NCBI RefSeq assembly: GCF_963678975.1
Contig: NC_089275.1
Span: 12,307,682-12,371,681 of the forward strand
Source: Dysidea avara
Lineage: Eukaryota > Porifera > Demospongiae > Dictyoceratida > Dysideidae
Direction: 5' to 3'
Length of the DNA stretch: 64,000 nucleotides
Shown one piece after another: positions 45,257 through 59,100 of this stretch. Position 1 is the stretch's first letter, and each line of letters begins with the position of its first letter. Under the pieces are notes generated by a model. That model made no database searches and was not told the DNA's origin. It saw nothing but the letters and a program-made list of their open reading frames with translations. Made by a program: the position numbers and the translations under genes.

Positions 45257-47065
45257 TGGGACAATGAAGGGTGATTACATGAGTATTACTGCACACAGAT
45301 ATAGTTCATGGAGACTCTTAAGTTTGGATCAAAGACTCATCAATTATACTCCATTATATTCAGTCAAAAAAGTAACCATACAGCAAACTTCAATTATGGA
45401 AACTAGTTGGGTTTCTCAACATTGCCAGTGTGGGAAGTTACTTATGAGACAGTGAGAGTATTACAAGACAAAACTAACGTACAAATTATTATGTCAACAT
45501 CCTCTTACTTAAATAAAATTTGGATCACAAACTCACCAACATGTTTACGTTACCAAAATTTGACAGGCATAGCTGTAAAGAGAACATACGGTAGTCTGGT
45601 TTCCTGACATGATTGTGGATGCTGGTGGTAATTACAGGACAGCTGATGATATTACTAGAAATTTTAATTTACTTTCATATGCTTACAATGACAAATTTAT
45701 GTGAAAGTACGTACACTAATGCATACATTTACATTTATACTGATGCATCTTTATACTTAGCTCCTGGATAAGTGATCACTTTTCTACTTTTTAAAGTATT
45801 TATTTTATTATTATGGTAAAGGCCTGCAAGAAGGCAACTTGTGCCCACATGCAGGCAATGCAGCCAAAAAAATATTACAGAGAAAACATGTTATAAGGTG
45901 ATGTGCCATCATCTTTAAAACATTTACTGTACCTGCTTTCCACAGAGTTGATTTTAGACAAACAGAGATTTCATGACAATAAGCTGCATATATAGGCATC
46001 TTCAACAACACTTATGATTAATGTATGCACCATTTTAATGAAATTATTGCACTAGTTTGACCAATAGCATGCCAAGGTACCTTTATAGCATGTTAAGTAA
46101 CTACCTATACTCAAGTTATTAAAGTGTCCCATATTAGCTATAGCTAATCCTGTCTTATTATTATTATGGACGCCTAGCTATTACTAAATGTAGAAAAACC
46201 CCATGCATAGCAGCTACCTTCAGAAAATTCTCCAAAACTTATTTTTATTGGTATGTAGGCCTATAGGAGAACCAATATGCCTATAAACTCAGTTATTCCA
46301 TGCAGAGTGGAAAATCACTGGATAAGTGAAATCATACTACTCATGCATTGCATATCATGCTAGTTAATTCATAATTGCCACTGCTAGAGACTGGTATTGA
46401 ATATAACGAGTTTTCTTTCAAACATGTGATCACTTAGCTATACAACGCTTTTTCAGCTATATAGTTGTCCTGTGGTACATATTCAGTTCACTGTTGGTTT
46501 GCTTTACCGTCTGCCTGTCAACTTTTTTAGAATTGCCACTGCTAGAGATGAATAGTAAAATTAATAACATCATTCAAACTCAGAAGGCTAATTAATTTTC
46601 TTGTGAAGGTATGCCCCCAGACCCCCAATTAGAGCATACTTTTGTATGCTGCATGAGCGTGCTTTGCACACTTGCTCCACTAATGCACCTATCAATGTCA
46701 AGCCCCGCCCCCACCCCCAGGGCTTTCTAGAAACCTCTTTCTAAGTGGGGACATAGCTAGTGGGGGTTTTGACAAGCTTCTTAGCCCCAGTACTGGGAAA
46801 TTTGACACTAGACTTTGTCAAATCCCCTGTAATGCTCCACCCTACCCGGGGGTGGGTCAGTTGCCCCTGTTGCCTAAACCTAAAACCCCTATAAAAATTT
46901 CTATAGATCCTCCACTGCAATGGTGACTTTGAACCCCCAGCAACATGCTAGAAATGATCTTGGGAATAATCTGTTGAAATAATATATTTGCGACTTCATT
47001 TGAGGCGCGAATACTCCGGTTAAAAGCTATTTAATTAATTACTGTTACGTAAAACGCCCTTACTA
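45257..47065. other. Noncoding; LINE tail and GC-rich dispersed repeat
   Basis: A minus-strand LINE 3' tail at about 45800-45870 (GTGGGCACAAGTTGCC). A GGTATGCCCCCAGACCCCC repeat near 46605, with homopolymeric C/G runs to 46870, typical of the hAT-like MITE debris in this window. The last 100 bases should hold the promoter of the ankyrin gene. Confidence 0.4.
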
Positions 47066-47126
47066 ATGGCCGTGTCCAATGACTCAAGTTACAAAGCCGA
47101 GGAAGTCTCCTTAGAATCTTTATCAG
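47066..47126 (+). CDS. Candidate first coding exon of the ankyrin gene
   Basis: ATGGCCGTG opens 20 codons (MAVSNDSSYKAEEVSLESLS) plus one base, then GTAAGTA. Phase 1 matches the acceptor at 49812 exactly. Short and without homology support, so moderate confidence. Confidence 0.5.
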
Positions 47127-50100
47127 GTAAGTATCTTTGTAGTGCTAGTAAGATAGAAAGATAATGCTTCACTGAGTCGTTTGTCCCGATTATAAAGTCG
47201 CAGTGTGGGCTTGCCTTAATACGGACAACCCCATGTTTCTTGCGGCCTAGAGCATAGAATAGTAATACAAAAAACGAAGAATCAAACGGTCAGTATAGGC
47301 TAACTGGAAAATGACCGTCACAGTATACGTAGAAGTATGAGGGTAACGAAATGATAAGTCTGGAACTACGAGATTTATGGGCGTGGCTGCCACAAACCAT
47401 GCTTGAGTAGACTCTACAAGCTAGTATTCGGCATTACAGCCCAATTTTTAAATTTTGGAAAAATGGACTTTCATATGCTCAATGGATAGAGTATTGACTG
47501 TCAATCTCAGAAATATATGGTTTATTGGGTTGGAATCAGTCACTTTGGCATGCACAGTACTTTAAAACTGAAAATGGTATAATTTTTCTTTGGTGCTCCC
47601 TATACATTTTCAAGGAAAAATGGCACAGTTTAATTAGGAAGCCATCTAGTAACCTGGACTGTCTTGAAACTGCAGTTGCTAGCATACATGTAATGAGAGT
47701 AAGGCCCCTATTTGGTGATTATTCCACCGCCCACATCCTAGCTTCTTAGGCTACTGCATGGTAAGCCATAATTTACTCTGTGCATGCTCAGAAGAACACG
47801 TGATACCAAACCGTTATTTTTTTTTATGAACACTACAATGCACAATGTATTCCCAGGAGAACTGTTGTTTTCCATAGCAATTTGCTGCAGTGGATCCACC
47901 CAGTTGCAATCGTGTTCTATCGACTTCATCAAAGCAGGCTTTCAGTTGAATGTCAAAAAAGTTGGCGATCACGAAAAGTAGAATCAGTTGGTGAAGGAAA
48001 TGTTTGTAGTAAGAAAGAAAGACGATTTGGACAAAGTCTGTACATCAGTGTGTTAATATTATAAAATAATGGCATAATGGTAATACCCTCCCGTCCGCAT
48101 AATAAAAATTAGAAAGGCTGGATGAAAAACTAATAATTACCAAATAAGGACCTATAACTTCAGGGTTTATTGGATCTCAGCGATCATTGTATACTTTGTG
48201 GTAAACAAATATGTTTCACCTACTGCACACTTGTCAATAAAATGGTGGTAAGTGGCTATCTCAAGTAAGTAAAAAGATTAAAAGTTAACAACTTATTAAG
48301 GTAAACAACAGAAGTGGAGATGTCACTATGATGCAACAATACCTAAGGTGGAGTTGTGGTTTCAATTATGGCATCGTTATGCCAACTTTGAAGTGGTTAT
48401 AGTTTTGAGTTGGTGATACAACCATCAGAAAATTGTTGTGTAGCTGAAAATCTCTAACCCCAACAAAGTAACTAAGCACTTCACGATGATCAGCGTATGG
48501 ACAAACCCCATAGTAATTTTCATCCTTGTAGGAGCTCACATGACGGAGCATTCCCAAGTTAAACACAAGTTATTATTTTGGGCCAGGGTTCTATTAGGGG
48601 ATATATGGAGAATTTTTTTATTAAAAAATCTTGGATACTGGAATGCCTACTAGTATAGTGACTTGCATGACCGAGAATCTGATTTGTACAAGTTAAATCA
48701 AACCTAGATTTTATGCCCCATACACATGATGCAGTATAGCAATCTGAACTGCAACTGAGAGCCAAATTCTTGACCCAGAGGTGACTGTAAATGAATGGGA
48801 TTGTTTACCAGCCAAAGTGGTTTCAGCACCCTCCATCTACTTTGATGACAGTACAGCATTGTGGGGTGGTTTGCATAATAGAAGGCATTCGGTTGTCTTT
48901 TTCGCTATGTAATTTTTTATGTACATGTATATTGACAGTGTTGGGCAAGTTACTTTGTAAAAGTAACTAGTTACATATTACATATTACTTGCAACTGAAC
49001 TATTTAGTTACAGTTGCATATTACCCATAAAATAAAGTAACTGTAATAATATTACATATTATATTACTTTGTGTCCACAGCCTTAAGCTGTCAAGTGTGA
49101 AACTACCACCTTATCACGTGACATGATTGCGTTGTTGGACAATGTGCAAATCTTGGTTATAAGTAAGAAGCTAGTGAATAAGCTTCATTCATTAGGCCTC
49201 GTTACTTCGTTGTGGTTAGGCGCTACTCAGAGGATTGTTAACGAGATTAGTAACTTCGTTACTTTTAGTAATAATATTACGTAATATTAGACACGTTACA
49301 GTAATTATATTACTTAGGTAACGCGTTACATTTGTAAGTAAAGTATCTTGCGTTATATTACCTGTTTTCATAGCGTATTTCGTTATATTACTTTGTTACC
49401 ACAAAAGTAATAATATTACGTAACGCGTTACTCCCAACACTGTATATTGATAGACTTGCTCATTTAGTGTGTATTATTTATATATACGTATATACAAGAG
49501 TACATGTATGTGACCCGGTCTGCGAAAAGGGGTCTTGTATATAGCCTTTCCAAATTGCTCAAGTTTATAACTAATCATAAGTCCTCATATTTTCAACCTA
49601 TCACTTTCGTATTACACCAAGCCATAGGGGTATAATGGGACCAAATTTTGGTTTGATACCACATTCACAATTCAAGGTACAGGTTGCCAAGTACATGCAA
49701 TTGAAAAGGCTATAAAACCCCTTTTCACAGACCGAATCACATTATAATGGGGAGCCTCCCCATTATATGCTCTTGATATTTATTGTCTCATCATCACATT
49801 GTTTACATGCAGTCGATGTAAAAGAAGAAAAACCCACAAATTGTACGGCAGTTGTCAGACAATTTGTTACAATAGATGAAGCAAGTTCTGAGTTTGGAGC
49901 TGTTGTAGCTGACATTGCTGAGGAACTGGAAAATTACACCAACAAAAATATTAATAAAATTAAACTAGTTTGCTTGCACCTTAAGACCAATGAAAACATG
50001 CCAATACTAAATGAAGAGGAAACACAATGTATTCGCACAAGCAAATCAATATATGATATATTTTCTATCATGGAACCATACTGGAATTGGAGTAGCCATC

Positions 50101-53100
50101 GCCTGCTATATACAATAATTAAAAGAGTTAATGCACCAAAAGCTATTGAGATGCTCGACAAGTTTGAAAATAAAATAAATTACCAAGTAAAATTAAAATA
50201 TGTTCATGAACACTTCAAAATGAATAGAACATCACCTCCAGTTGGTTACTATAAAATGACAGCTATCATCAACAAGGACTATTCAGAGATAACACTGGAG
50301 GAAGGTTTAGAAATTGAAAAATTTGTTTCAGATTGTCTAGGAGTAGAACAATCTTACAATGATGTCGTGGAATCTCAGTCAATAGAAATGACGTGGTACA
50401 TACCCGATGATGCAGTCGAGAGCTTGTGCTCCAAAGCATTCCAACACAAAGAATCTTTCATTCTTCAGTCATTTGTGTTTCTGAAAATTGGAAACACTAT
50501 TATATTTGATGAATGCCACATGCTCAATGCTAAAGTTAGTGATAGCATGGCATATTAATTTACACTTGTGTGCTTGCATAACAGGTACAATCTGCATGAA
50601 AACATCATCAGGTGAAAATAGTTAGCAATTGCATTCATTTAAGCATATTTAGTATTATAGATATATTCCATCACAGCAAAATTCATTTATGCAAAACAAC
50701 TTCTTTGCTTCAATATCAGGGCCACTTATCTAAATACTGCTCAAACTGAGACATGAATGGACCACTGGTCCCAAACCTAAGTACAGTGAGATATAATTAT
50801 ATAGTTTTTGACCAGTTACACTGCAGTAATTGTACTTAGATTCACAAGTTGAAGTTATCAGTACTATCATTCAATAAGTATGATTTTTCATTTCTTACCC
50901 ACTTTCTGTAAATAATAATGACTCTATAATCCACTCGGCTACTATTATACTTTCAATGTGCTGCATACTGTAAATTCATTTAACACATTCTCAATAACTG
51001 ACCACTTTTTTTACCCTTATGGTACTCAAAATGTCAAGTGGATGGTGTGAATAATAAAATTGTTATTTTTAATATCTCCTCATAGATAAAGGACATTTCA
51101 TTACATGATGCAGCTGAAAAAGGAGAAGTTGAAGTGATAGAAAGATTAATTAGCTCAGGAGCAGATATTAATGCAATTGATGAAGTTAGTACAACAACTT
51201 TAAATATAAAATGTCTATGATACATGTATTAGATCAGAAGTATAAATTATCAAAGATATCGATATATCAGACCATATTAAGCACACTGAAACCTCTGTAA
51301 TCTGAATAGCATGACATATTTATATGAGACTGATTGTGTTTTATCTTACAAAAATCTACTGTTAAAGAATAATCTAATCCAAAACAGCCAAGCTGTAAAA
51401 AAAGTGTGCGGCCCTCAAAAAGGCTATGGTGAAAAAAGATGTGAAAGCCAAGGTGGCGGCCAAGAAATGGCTGTGATGGTAGGTTAATGGTAAAAATTTT
51501 AATAACAACGATTCAGGTGAATTTTGGTGCCGCTTGGTCAATTGGCACAAAATTCACCTGAATTGTCATTATTAAATTTTTACCATTAACCTACCATCAC
51601 AGCCATTTCTTGGCCGCCACCTTGGATTTCACATCTTTTTTCACCATAGCCTTTTTGAGGGCGCACACTTTTTTTACAGCTTGGCTGTTTTGGATTAGAT
51701 TTCACTTCTTTTTGTATTTGTATACCCCAAAGCCGGCCTATGGCCTGCTTTGGGACTTTTTAAACCTATCTTTTTTTCTTTACCACAGGAAGAAGAAAAG
51801 ATGAAGCAGATGTACCTTAAATATTTCTGATTTTATCAGTAAATGTACAAATTATATATATAATACATATATTTATTACAGAACTGTCCATGGTGGTTTC
51901 TTTGTAACTGAAAACTCTTCAAGGTAACTTCTTCTAGCTGTTCTCTCTACAGGGTGATTTATTTGTAGCTGGATTCTGTACAGGTGATTTTTTTGCTGCT
52001 GAGCTCTTTACAGAATGGTTTCTTTGTAGTTGAACTCTCTACAAGGTAACTTCTTCTAACTGATCTCTCTACAGGGAGATTTGTTTGTAGCTGAACTCTC
52101 TACAGGTGATTTGTTTGTAGCTGAACTATCTAGATGATGGTTTCTTTGTAGCTGAATTGTCTACAAGGTAATTTCTTCTAGCTGAACTCTCTACATGGTG
52201 GTTTCTTTGTAGCTGAACTCTCTACAAGATAACTTCTTCTAACTGATCTTTCTACAGGGCAATTTGTTTGTGGCAGAATTTTCTACAGGGTGATTTCTTT
52301 GCAGCTGAACTCTCTACATGGTAGTTTCTTTTTACTGTAGCTGAACTCTCTACAATGTAATTTCTTCTAGCTGATCTCTCTACAGGGTGATTTGTTTGTA
52401 GCTGAATTCTATACAGGTGATTTGTTTGAAGCTGAGCTCTTTACAGAATGGTTTCTTTGTAGCTGAACTCTCTACAAGGTAACTTCTTCTAACTGAACTC
52501 TCTACAGGGAGATTTGTTTGCAGCTGAACTCTCTTCATGATGGTTTCTTTGTAGTTGAACTCTCTACAAGGTAACTTATTCTAGCTGAACTCCCTACATG
52601 GTGGTTTCTTTGTAGCTGAACTCTCTACAAGGTGACTTCTTCTAGCTGATCTCTCTACAGGGTGATTTGTTTGTAGCTGAACTCTCTTCATGATGGTTTC
52701 TTTGTAGCTGAACTCTCTACAAGGTAACTTCTTCTAGCTGATCTCTCTACAGGGTGATTTGTTTGTAGCTGAACTATCTACAAGATAATTTCTTCTAGCT
52801 GATCCCTCTAAAGGGTGATTTGTTTGTAGCTGAATTCTGTACAGGTGATTTGTTTGCAGCTGAGCTCTTTACAGAATGTTTTCTTTGTAGCTGAACTCTC
52901 TACAAGGTAACTTCTTCTAACTAACTCTCTACAGGGAGATTTGTTTGCAGCTGAACTCTCTTCATGATGGTTTCTTTGTAGCTGAACTCTCTACAAGGTA
53001 ACTTCTTCTAGCTGAACTCCCTACATGGTGGTTTCTTTGTAGCTGAACTCTCTACAAGGTGACTTCTTCTAGCTGATCTTTCTACAGGGTGATTTGTTTG

Positions 53101-56100
53101 TAGCTGAATTCTGTACAGGTGATTTGTTTGCAGCTGAGCTCTTTACAGAATGGTTTCTTTGTAGCTGAGCTCTCTACAAGGTAGTTTCTTCTAGCTGATG
53201 TCTCCACAAGGTCACTAGATTGTAGCTGAACTTTCTACATGGTGGTTTCTTTGTAACTGAACTCTCTACAAGGTAACTTCTTCTAGCTGATCTTTCTACA
53301 GGGTGATTTGTTTGTGGCTGAACTCTGTACAAGGAAACTTCTTCTAGCTGATCTCTCTACAGGGAGATTGGTTTGTAGCTGAACTCTCTACAGGTGATTT
53401 GTTTGCAGCTGAACTCTCCACATGATGGTTTCTTTGTAGCTGAACTCTCTACAAGGTAACTTCTTCTAGCTGATCTCTCTACAGGGTGATTTGTTTGTAG
53501 CTGAACTATCAACAAGGTAACTTCTTCTAGCTGATCTCTCTACAGGGTGATTTGTTTGTAGCTGAATTCTGTACAGGTGATTTGTTTGCAGCTGAGCTCT
53601 TTACAGAATGGTTTCTTTGTAGCTGAGCTCTCTACAAGGTAGTTTCTTCTATCTGATGTCTCCACAAGGTCACTAGATTGTAGCTGAACTTTCTACATGG
53701 TGGTTTCTTTGTAACTGAACTCTCTACAAGGTAACTTCTTCTAGCTGATCTTTCTACAGGGTGATTTGTTTGTGGCTGAACTCTCTACAAGGAAACTTCT
53801 TCTAGCTGATCTCTCTACAGGGAGATTGGTTTGTAGCTGAACTCTCTACAGGAGATTTGTTTGCAGCTGAACTCTCCACATGATGGTTTCTTTGTAGCTG
53901 AACTCTCTACAAGGTAACTTCTTCTAGCTGATCTCTCTACAGGGTGATTTGTTTGTAGCTGAACTATCAACAAGGTAACTTCTTCTAGCTGATCTTTCTA
54001 CAGGGTGATTTGTTTGTGGCTGAACTCTCTACAAGGAAACTTCTTCTAGCTGATCTCTCTACAGGGAGATTGGTTTGTAGCTGAACTCTCTACAGGTGAT
54101 TTGTTTGTAGCTGAACTCTCCACATGATGGTTTCTTTGTAGCTGAACTCTCTACAAGGTAACTTCTTCTAGCTGATCTCTCTACAGGGTGATTTGTTTGT
54201 AGCTGAACTATCAACAAGGTAACTTCTTCTAGCTGATCTTTCTACAGGGTGATTTGTTTGTGGCTGAACTCTCTACAAGGAAACTTCTTCTAGCTGATCT
54301 CTCTACAGGGAGATTGGTTTGTAGCTGAACTCTCTACAGGTGATTTGTTTGCAGCTGAACTCTCCACATGATGGTTTCTTTGTAGCTGAACTCTCTACAA
54401 GGTAACTTCTTCTAGCTGATCTCTCTACAGGGTGATTTGTTTGTAGCTGAACTATCAACAAGGTAACTTCTTCTAGCTGATCTTTCTACAGGGTGATTTG
54501 TTTGTGGCTGAACTCTCTACAAGGAAACTTCTTCTAGCTGATCTCTCTACAGGGAGATTGGTTTGTAGCTGAACTCTCTACAGGTGATTTGTTTGTAGCT
54601 GAACTCTCCACATGATGGTTTCTTTGTAGCTGAACTCTCTACAAGGTAACTTCTTCTAGCTGATCTCTCTACAGGGTGATTTGTTTGTAGCTGAACTATC
54701 AACAAGGTAACTTCTTCTAGCTGATCTCTCTACAGGGTGATTTGTTTGTAGCTGAATTCTGTACAGGTGATTTGTTTGCAGCTGAGCTCTTTACAGAATG
54801 GTTTCTATGAAGCTGAACTCTTTACAAGGTAACTTCTTCTAGCTGATGTCTCTACAGGGTCACTAGTTTGTAAATGAAATCTCTACATGGTGGATTCTTT
54901 GTAACTGAACTCTCTACGAGGTAACTTCTTCTAGCTGATCTTTCTATAGGGTGATTTGTTTGTAGTGGAATTCTGTAAAGGTGATTTTTTTGCAGCTGAG
55001 CTCTTTACAGAATGGTTTCTTTGTAGCTGAACTCTTTACAAGGTAACTTCTTCTAGCTGGTGTCTCTACAGGGTGACTAGTTTGTAAACGAATTCTCTAC
55101 ATGGTGGTTTCTTTGTAACTGAACTCTCTACAAGGAAACTTCTCCTAGCTGATCTCTCTACAGGGAGATTTCTTTGTAGCTGAATTCTCTGCAGGTGATT
55201 TGTTTGCAGCTGAACTCTCCACATGATGGTTTCTTTGTAGCTGAACTCTCTACAATGTAACTTCTTCTAGCTGATCTCTCTACAGGGTGATTTGTTTGTA
55301 GCTGAACTATCAACAAGGTAACTTCTTCTAGCTGATCTCTCTACAGGGTGATTTGTTTGTAGCTGAATTCTGTACCGGTGATTTGTTTGCAGCTGAGCTC
55401 TTTACAGAATGGTTTCTATGTAGCTGAACTCTTTACAAGGTAACTTCTTCTAGCTGATGTCTCTACAGGGTCACTAGTTTGTAAATGAATTCTCTACATG
55501 GTGGTTTCTTTGTAACTGAACTCTCTACGAGGTAACTTCTTCTAGCTGATCTTTTTATAGGGTGACTTGTTTGTAGTGGAATTCTGTACAGGTGATTTTC
55601 TTGCAGCTGAGCTCTTTACAGAATGGTTTCTATGTAGCTGAACTCTTTACAAGGTAACTTCTTCTAGCTGATGTCTCTACAGGGTGAATTGTTTGTGGCT
55701 GATCTCTCTACAGGGTGACTTGTGTGTAGCTGATCTCTATACAGGTTACTTGTTTCTAGCTGATCTCTTGAATTCTCTTCGGGTGACTGCTCTATTAGGA
55801 TGACTGCTCTATTAGGATGACTGCTCTATTAGAGTATCTCGACCTCGCACTTGCTTTATTATTATTATTTTTTATTATTATTTATTACAGGTAATTTATA
55901 ATTGCTACACCAAGTTGGATTTCGTGTTATAACTCCGTGGCTTTAAGTCTGATTCTTCTACACCATTGAAGAGCCTTTCTAAGATGATAACTCCATCTGT
56001 ACAGCGATTTTCAAAGTATTACCCCAAGTGGTTTACCTGGTAGGCGTGGCAAGCAGTCGTTTTTTATTAGCTAATCTCGATTGCGTAATTGTTACACATT

Positions 56101-59100
56101 GTTGGTTTTTTCGTTGTATCTTCCTGGTTTTTAGCTCGATTTCTTTCAAACCACAAAAGGTTTGAGATTCAATAGTTAACCTATTCACCCACCGATTTTC
56201 AGCTTCGTCCCATACGCGGTTTACCCTGTAGGCGTGACAACATATTGGTGTTATTTTTCGTGAATAATCGCTCATAACTCTTTGCCTGTTTATCGTATTC
56301 CAGCCAAAGTTTGTACAGAGATGCGCTTGTATACCCCTCTTCTGTGTGCCAAATTTCAAGGCGATCGGGTATGGCGTTCGCGTTTTATAGCAGTTTTTGT
56401 AAGTGTGCGAAAAGAGGAAGAAAAAGAAGAAAAGAAAAACGAAGAAACTAAGCCAATTTTTGAAGTCGCATATCTTGGGAACGCTTGAAGCAATTTCGCT
56501 CAAATTTGGAATGTGGAGTGCTGAAGGTGGAGGGAGTGTCCACAGCAAAAATCGTCTTGTTTCATCAAGGCAGCACAGAGCTACGGAGGTGCGAAAATTG
56601 CGTTTTCTTTCTTCCTGTCAATATACTCACGGGTGTTACGCGCCGGCTTCTTGGACCGCACGACACACTACCGGGTGTCTTGATATTATTATAATCGATG
56701 CCTTTCTTCTGTATTACGTATAACCTATACTTTACTGAAAATCAATTAACGCAAAGCATCAGTGCGACTGTGGCACCTTTCACCTTATGTGACTCTATAG
56801 TGTTAGCTTTCCACCTTTTGACAACTTGTATGTTGTATAGTCCATTGCAAGATGAAAGATACATTACAATTACAAAATAATGTGACTAGCTATCATGATA
56901 ATTCTCCATTTCACAAAATATCATGAATTCTTTTCACCATAGGATGGACGAACTCCTCTACATATTGTTTCAAAAAATGGTTTTGCACAACTAGTAGAGA
57001 TACTAATGAAGTCAAATGCAAACATTAACGTATCTGATAAGGTGAGCTTGTGATAATTTTTTATTTGATAACTTAAATGCATTTTGTATACAGGAGAAAT
57101 GGACTCCTTTACTTTTTGCTGCAGAACATCATCACATTCAAATAGCAGAAATATTGATGAAAGCTGGTGTAGATGTAAATGTACAACAAAAAGTGAGGGA
57201 ATACAATATTTGCACATAGTCTATACACTAGCACTTATGTAATACCACACTGATTTGTTCTTAATTAAACTATAGAATGGATGGGCTCCTCTACATGCTG
57301 CTGTGCATAATAATGAGGTACAACTAGCAGAGATGTTGATCAAGTTTGGAGCAAATGTTAACATTGTTACTGAAGTGAGGAGATGATCTAATGCATATGT
57401 ATCCAGCACTGCATGTCACCTTCATCTGAACAAAATAATGCTAGCTAAGTAGTTTAACAATTGTTATACATCTTACAACTAACAAGCACTCAGTTGTCTG
57501 AAACCCCATTGGCCTTAGACAATGATAGAAGAATTCATTTTTGAATAATTGAAGCACATTTCATATATATCAAACAGTGCGGTAGTACTGTTTAAGTAGG
57601 GATCCTCTTGAAAATGATGCACTGCCTAAAATGCCGCCTTTAAAAAAATCATCCTAGAGACATCTTATGCCATGAAAATCACCTTTACAGAGTAATATTA
57701 GTCCATCTAACATGAAATACAGCATTAAAAAAAAAAACACTCACCAGTGACCAGATATAGAACTTTATAAAAATCTCCAAAACTTGAAATTTCGTCTCAC
57801 TTGCCAACACCTGGACTGTAATCGACGAAGAGATTTGTTACTTAATAGACAGACTGATACTTGATGGCTTGTTCCTCTGAACACACTGACTCAGCTACTC
57901 AGTGCCGGACAGCAAGATCAGCGAGTGATTGGATAGTACTTGAGTGGAAATTGTATTACTTCATCCTGTTAGTCAAGACTAAGCTCCAGACAACTGAAAG
58001 GGCCTGTTAGTTTGAACAACTTCTGGCCCGGGTGAATAGAACACATACCAATGTACTGAGACAGGTCATAGATCTGAGCACCATTGCTACTATGATCAAA
58101 GGTAAGCTATGCATGCTACTACGGGCCTATGTGCTTCCAATTTGGCACAGTACATACTTAAATAAGCTGTACAGGAACTTAATAGCTAGCTCACAAACTA
58201 CACTGTACCTGAAACTAATATTAGCAATGTAAATATTATTTATTAGACTGCATTTGGTACAGTAGGACAGTGTATCCATATGAAAAACACACAATCTTTG
58301 ATACATACTATGTATCTATTGTGTAGAGAAAGCAATTTCAGTATTGCATACAATAGGTACAAGTCCTGCATGCAGCAGAGGCTTACGCAGGAATTTTGAA
58401 AAAAGGAGTTTCCACTAAAGCTAAGCGACTGTTATATTAGAGTAGTTTATATTGCCTGACTGCTTTATTAGAGTATCTCAATCTTTTCACCAAAATCATA
58501 ATTCAGAACAATGCTATAAGTGTTGCTATCATGTGAGAACTACTATGTAACTATTAAAATGTGTCCTGTTCCATGACAGATTCCAGATTCTGGAAACGAA
58601 GTTTCGATTTCTCAGTGTTTCAAGTAGTGTGTAATATCCAAAAGGGTTTCCTGAAACCCCCCTCCATATGTCCCTGTGCAGTACAAGCATCAGTGCTAGT
58701 TCTCTAATAACACATTTACACTAAAACTACTCCCATTTCATAGAAGTGAGGATGTAGTTATCCAAGCATCTATCTACTGCATTTGCCAAGTGTTGTATCT
58801 GTAAAGTATACAGTACCTCATGCTAGAACTTGGAAAACAAACATATACATGTATATATCTACTCTGCCAATTCAGGCAAGTGCAGGTTTTGCATTATGAA
58901 CTGCACAAGAAGCTACTACACATAACAGCTGCAACAGTAAACAAGTTATACTTGTTGTTACACTTCAGCAGTTCTTTGTATGATTATTGATTGCAATCTA
59001 TTCATGTATATATCAGAAATTATTACATAGAATATTAACCACCACTGTATTACACTGTATATTCAGTGCCACAGTGCTTCAACCGCCACAAAATTTAAAA

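Larger units (their letters stand above)
51373..56683 (+). mobile_element. Helitron-like non-autonomous element, copy 3
   Basis: The longest copy (5311 bp), inside the ankyrin gene's third intron. It starts TCTAATCCAAAACAGCC after A and ends GGGTGTC-TTGA before T. Parts: palindrome 51373-51699, GCCGGC-centred hairpin near 51725-51755, satellite 51890-55790 with a 244-bp higher-order repeat, triple GACTGCTCTATTAG near 55793-55835, 3' block of diverged units 55880-56640, hairpin 56662-56679. It encodes no replication protein; a 171-codon minus-strand frame in the 3' block (56548-56033) is not kept open across copies. Confidence 0.7.

Noticed and set aside
49767-49812. Signal peptide at the start of the 263-codon frame
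   Set aside because: The segment is better explained as a pyrimidine-rich intron end with an AG acceptor; a phase-matched upstream exon exists. Kept as a finding because transcripts must decide.
56033-56548. 171-codon minus-strand frame and related frames at 11105-11836
   Set aside because: Located in the 3' block of the Helitron-like copies. The frame is broken in copies 1 and 2 and has Lys/Phe-rich low-complexity parts; no known domain.
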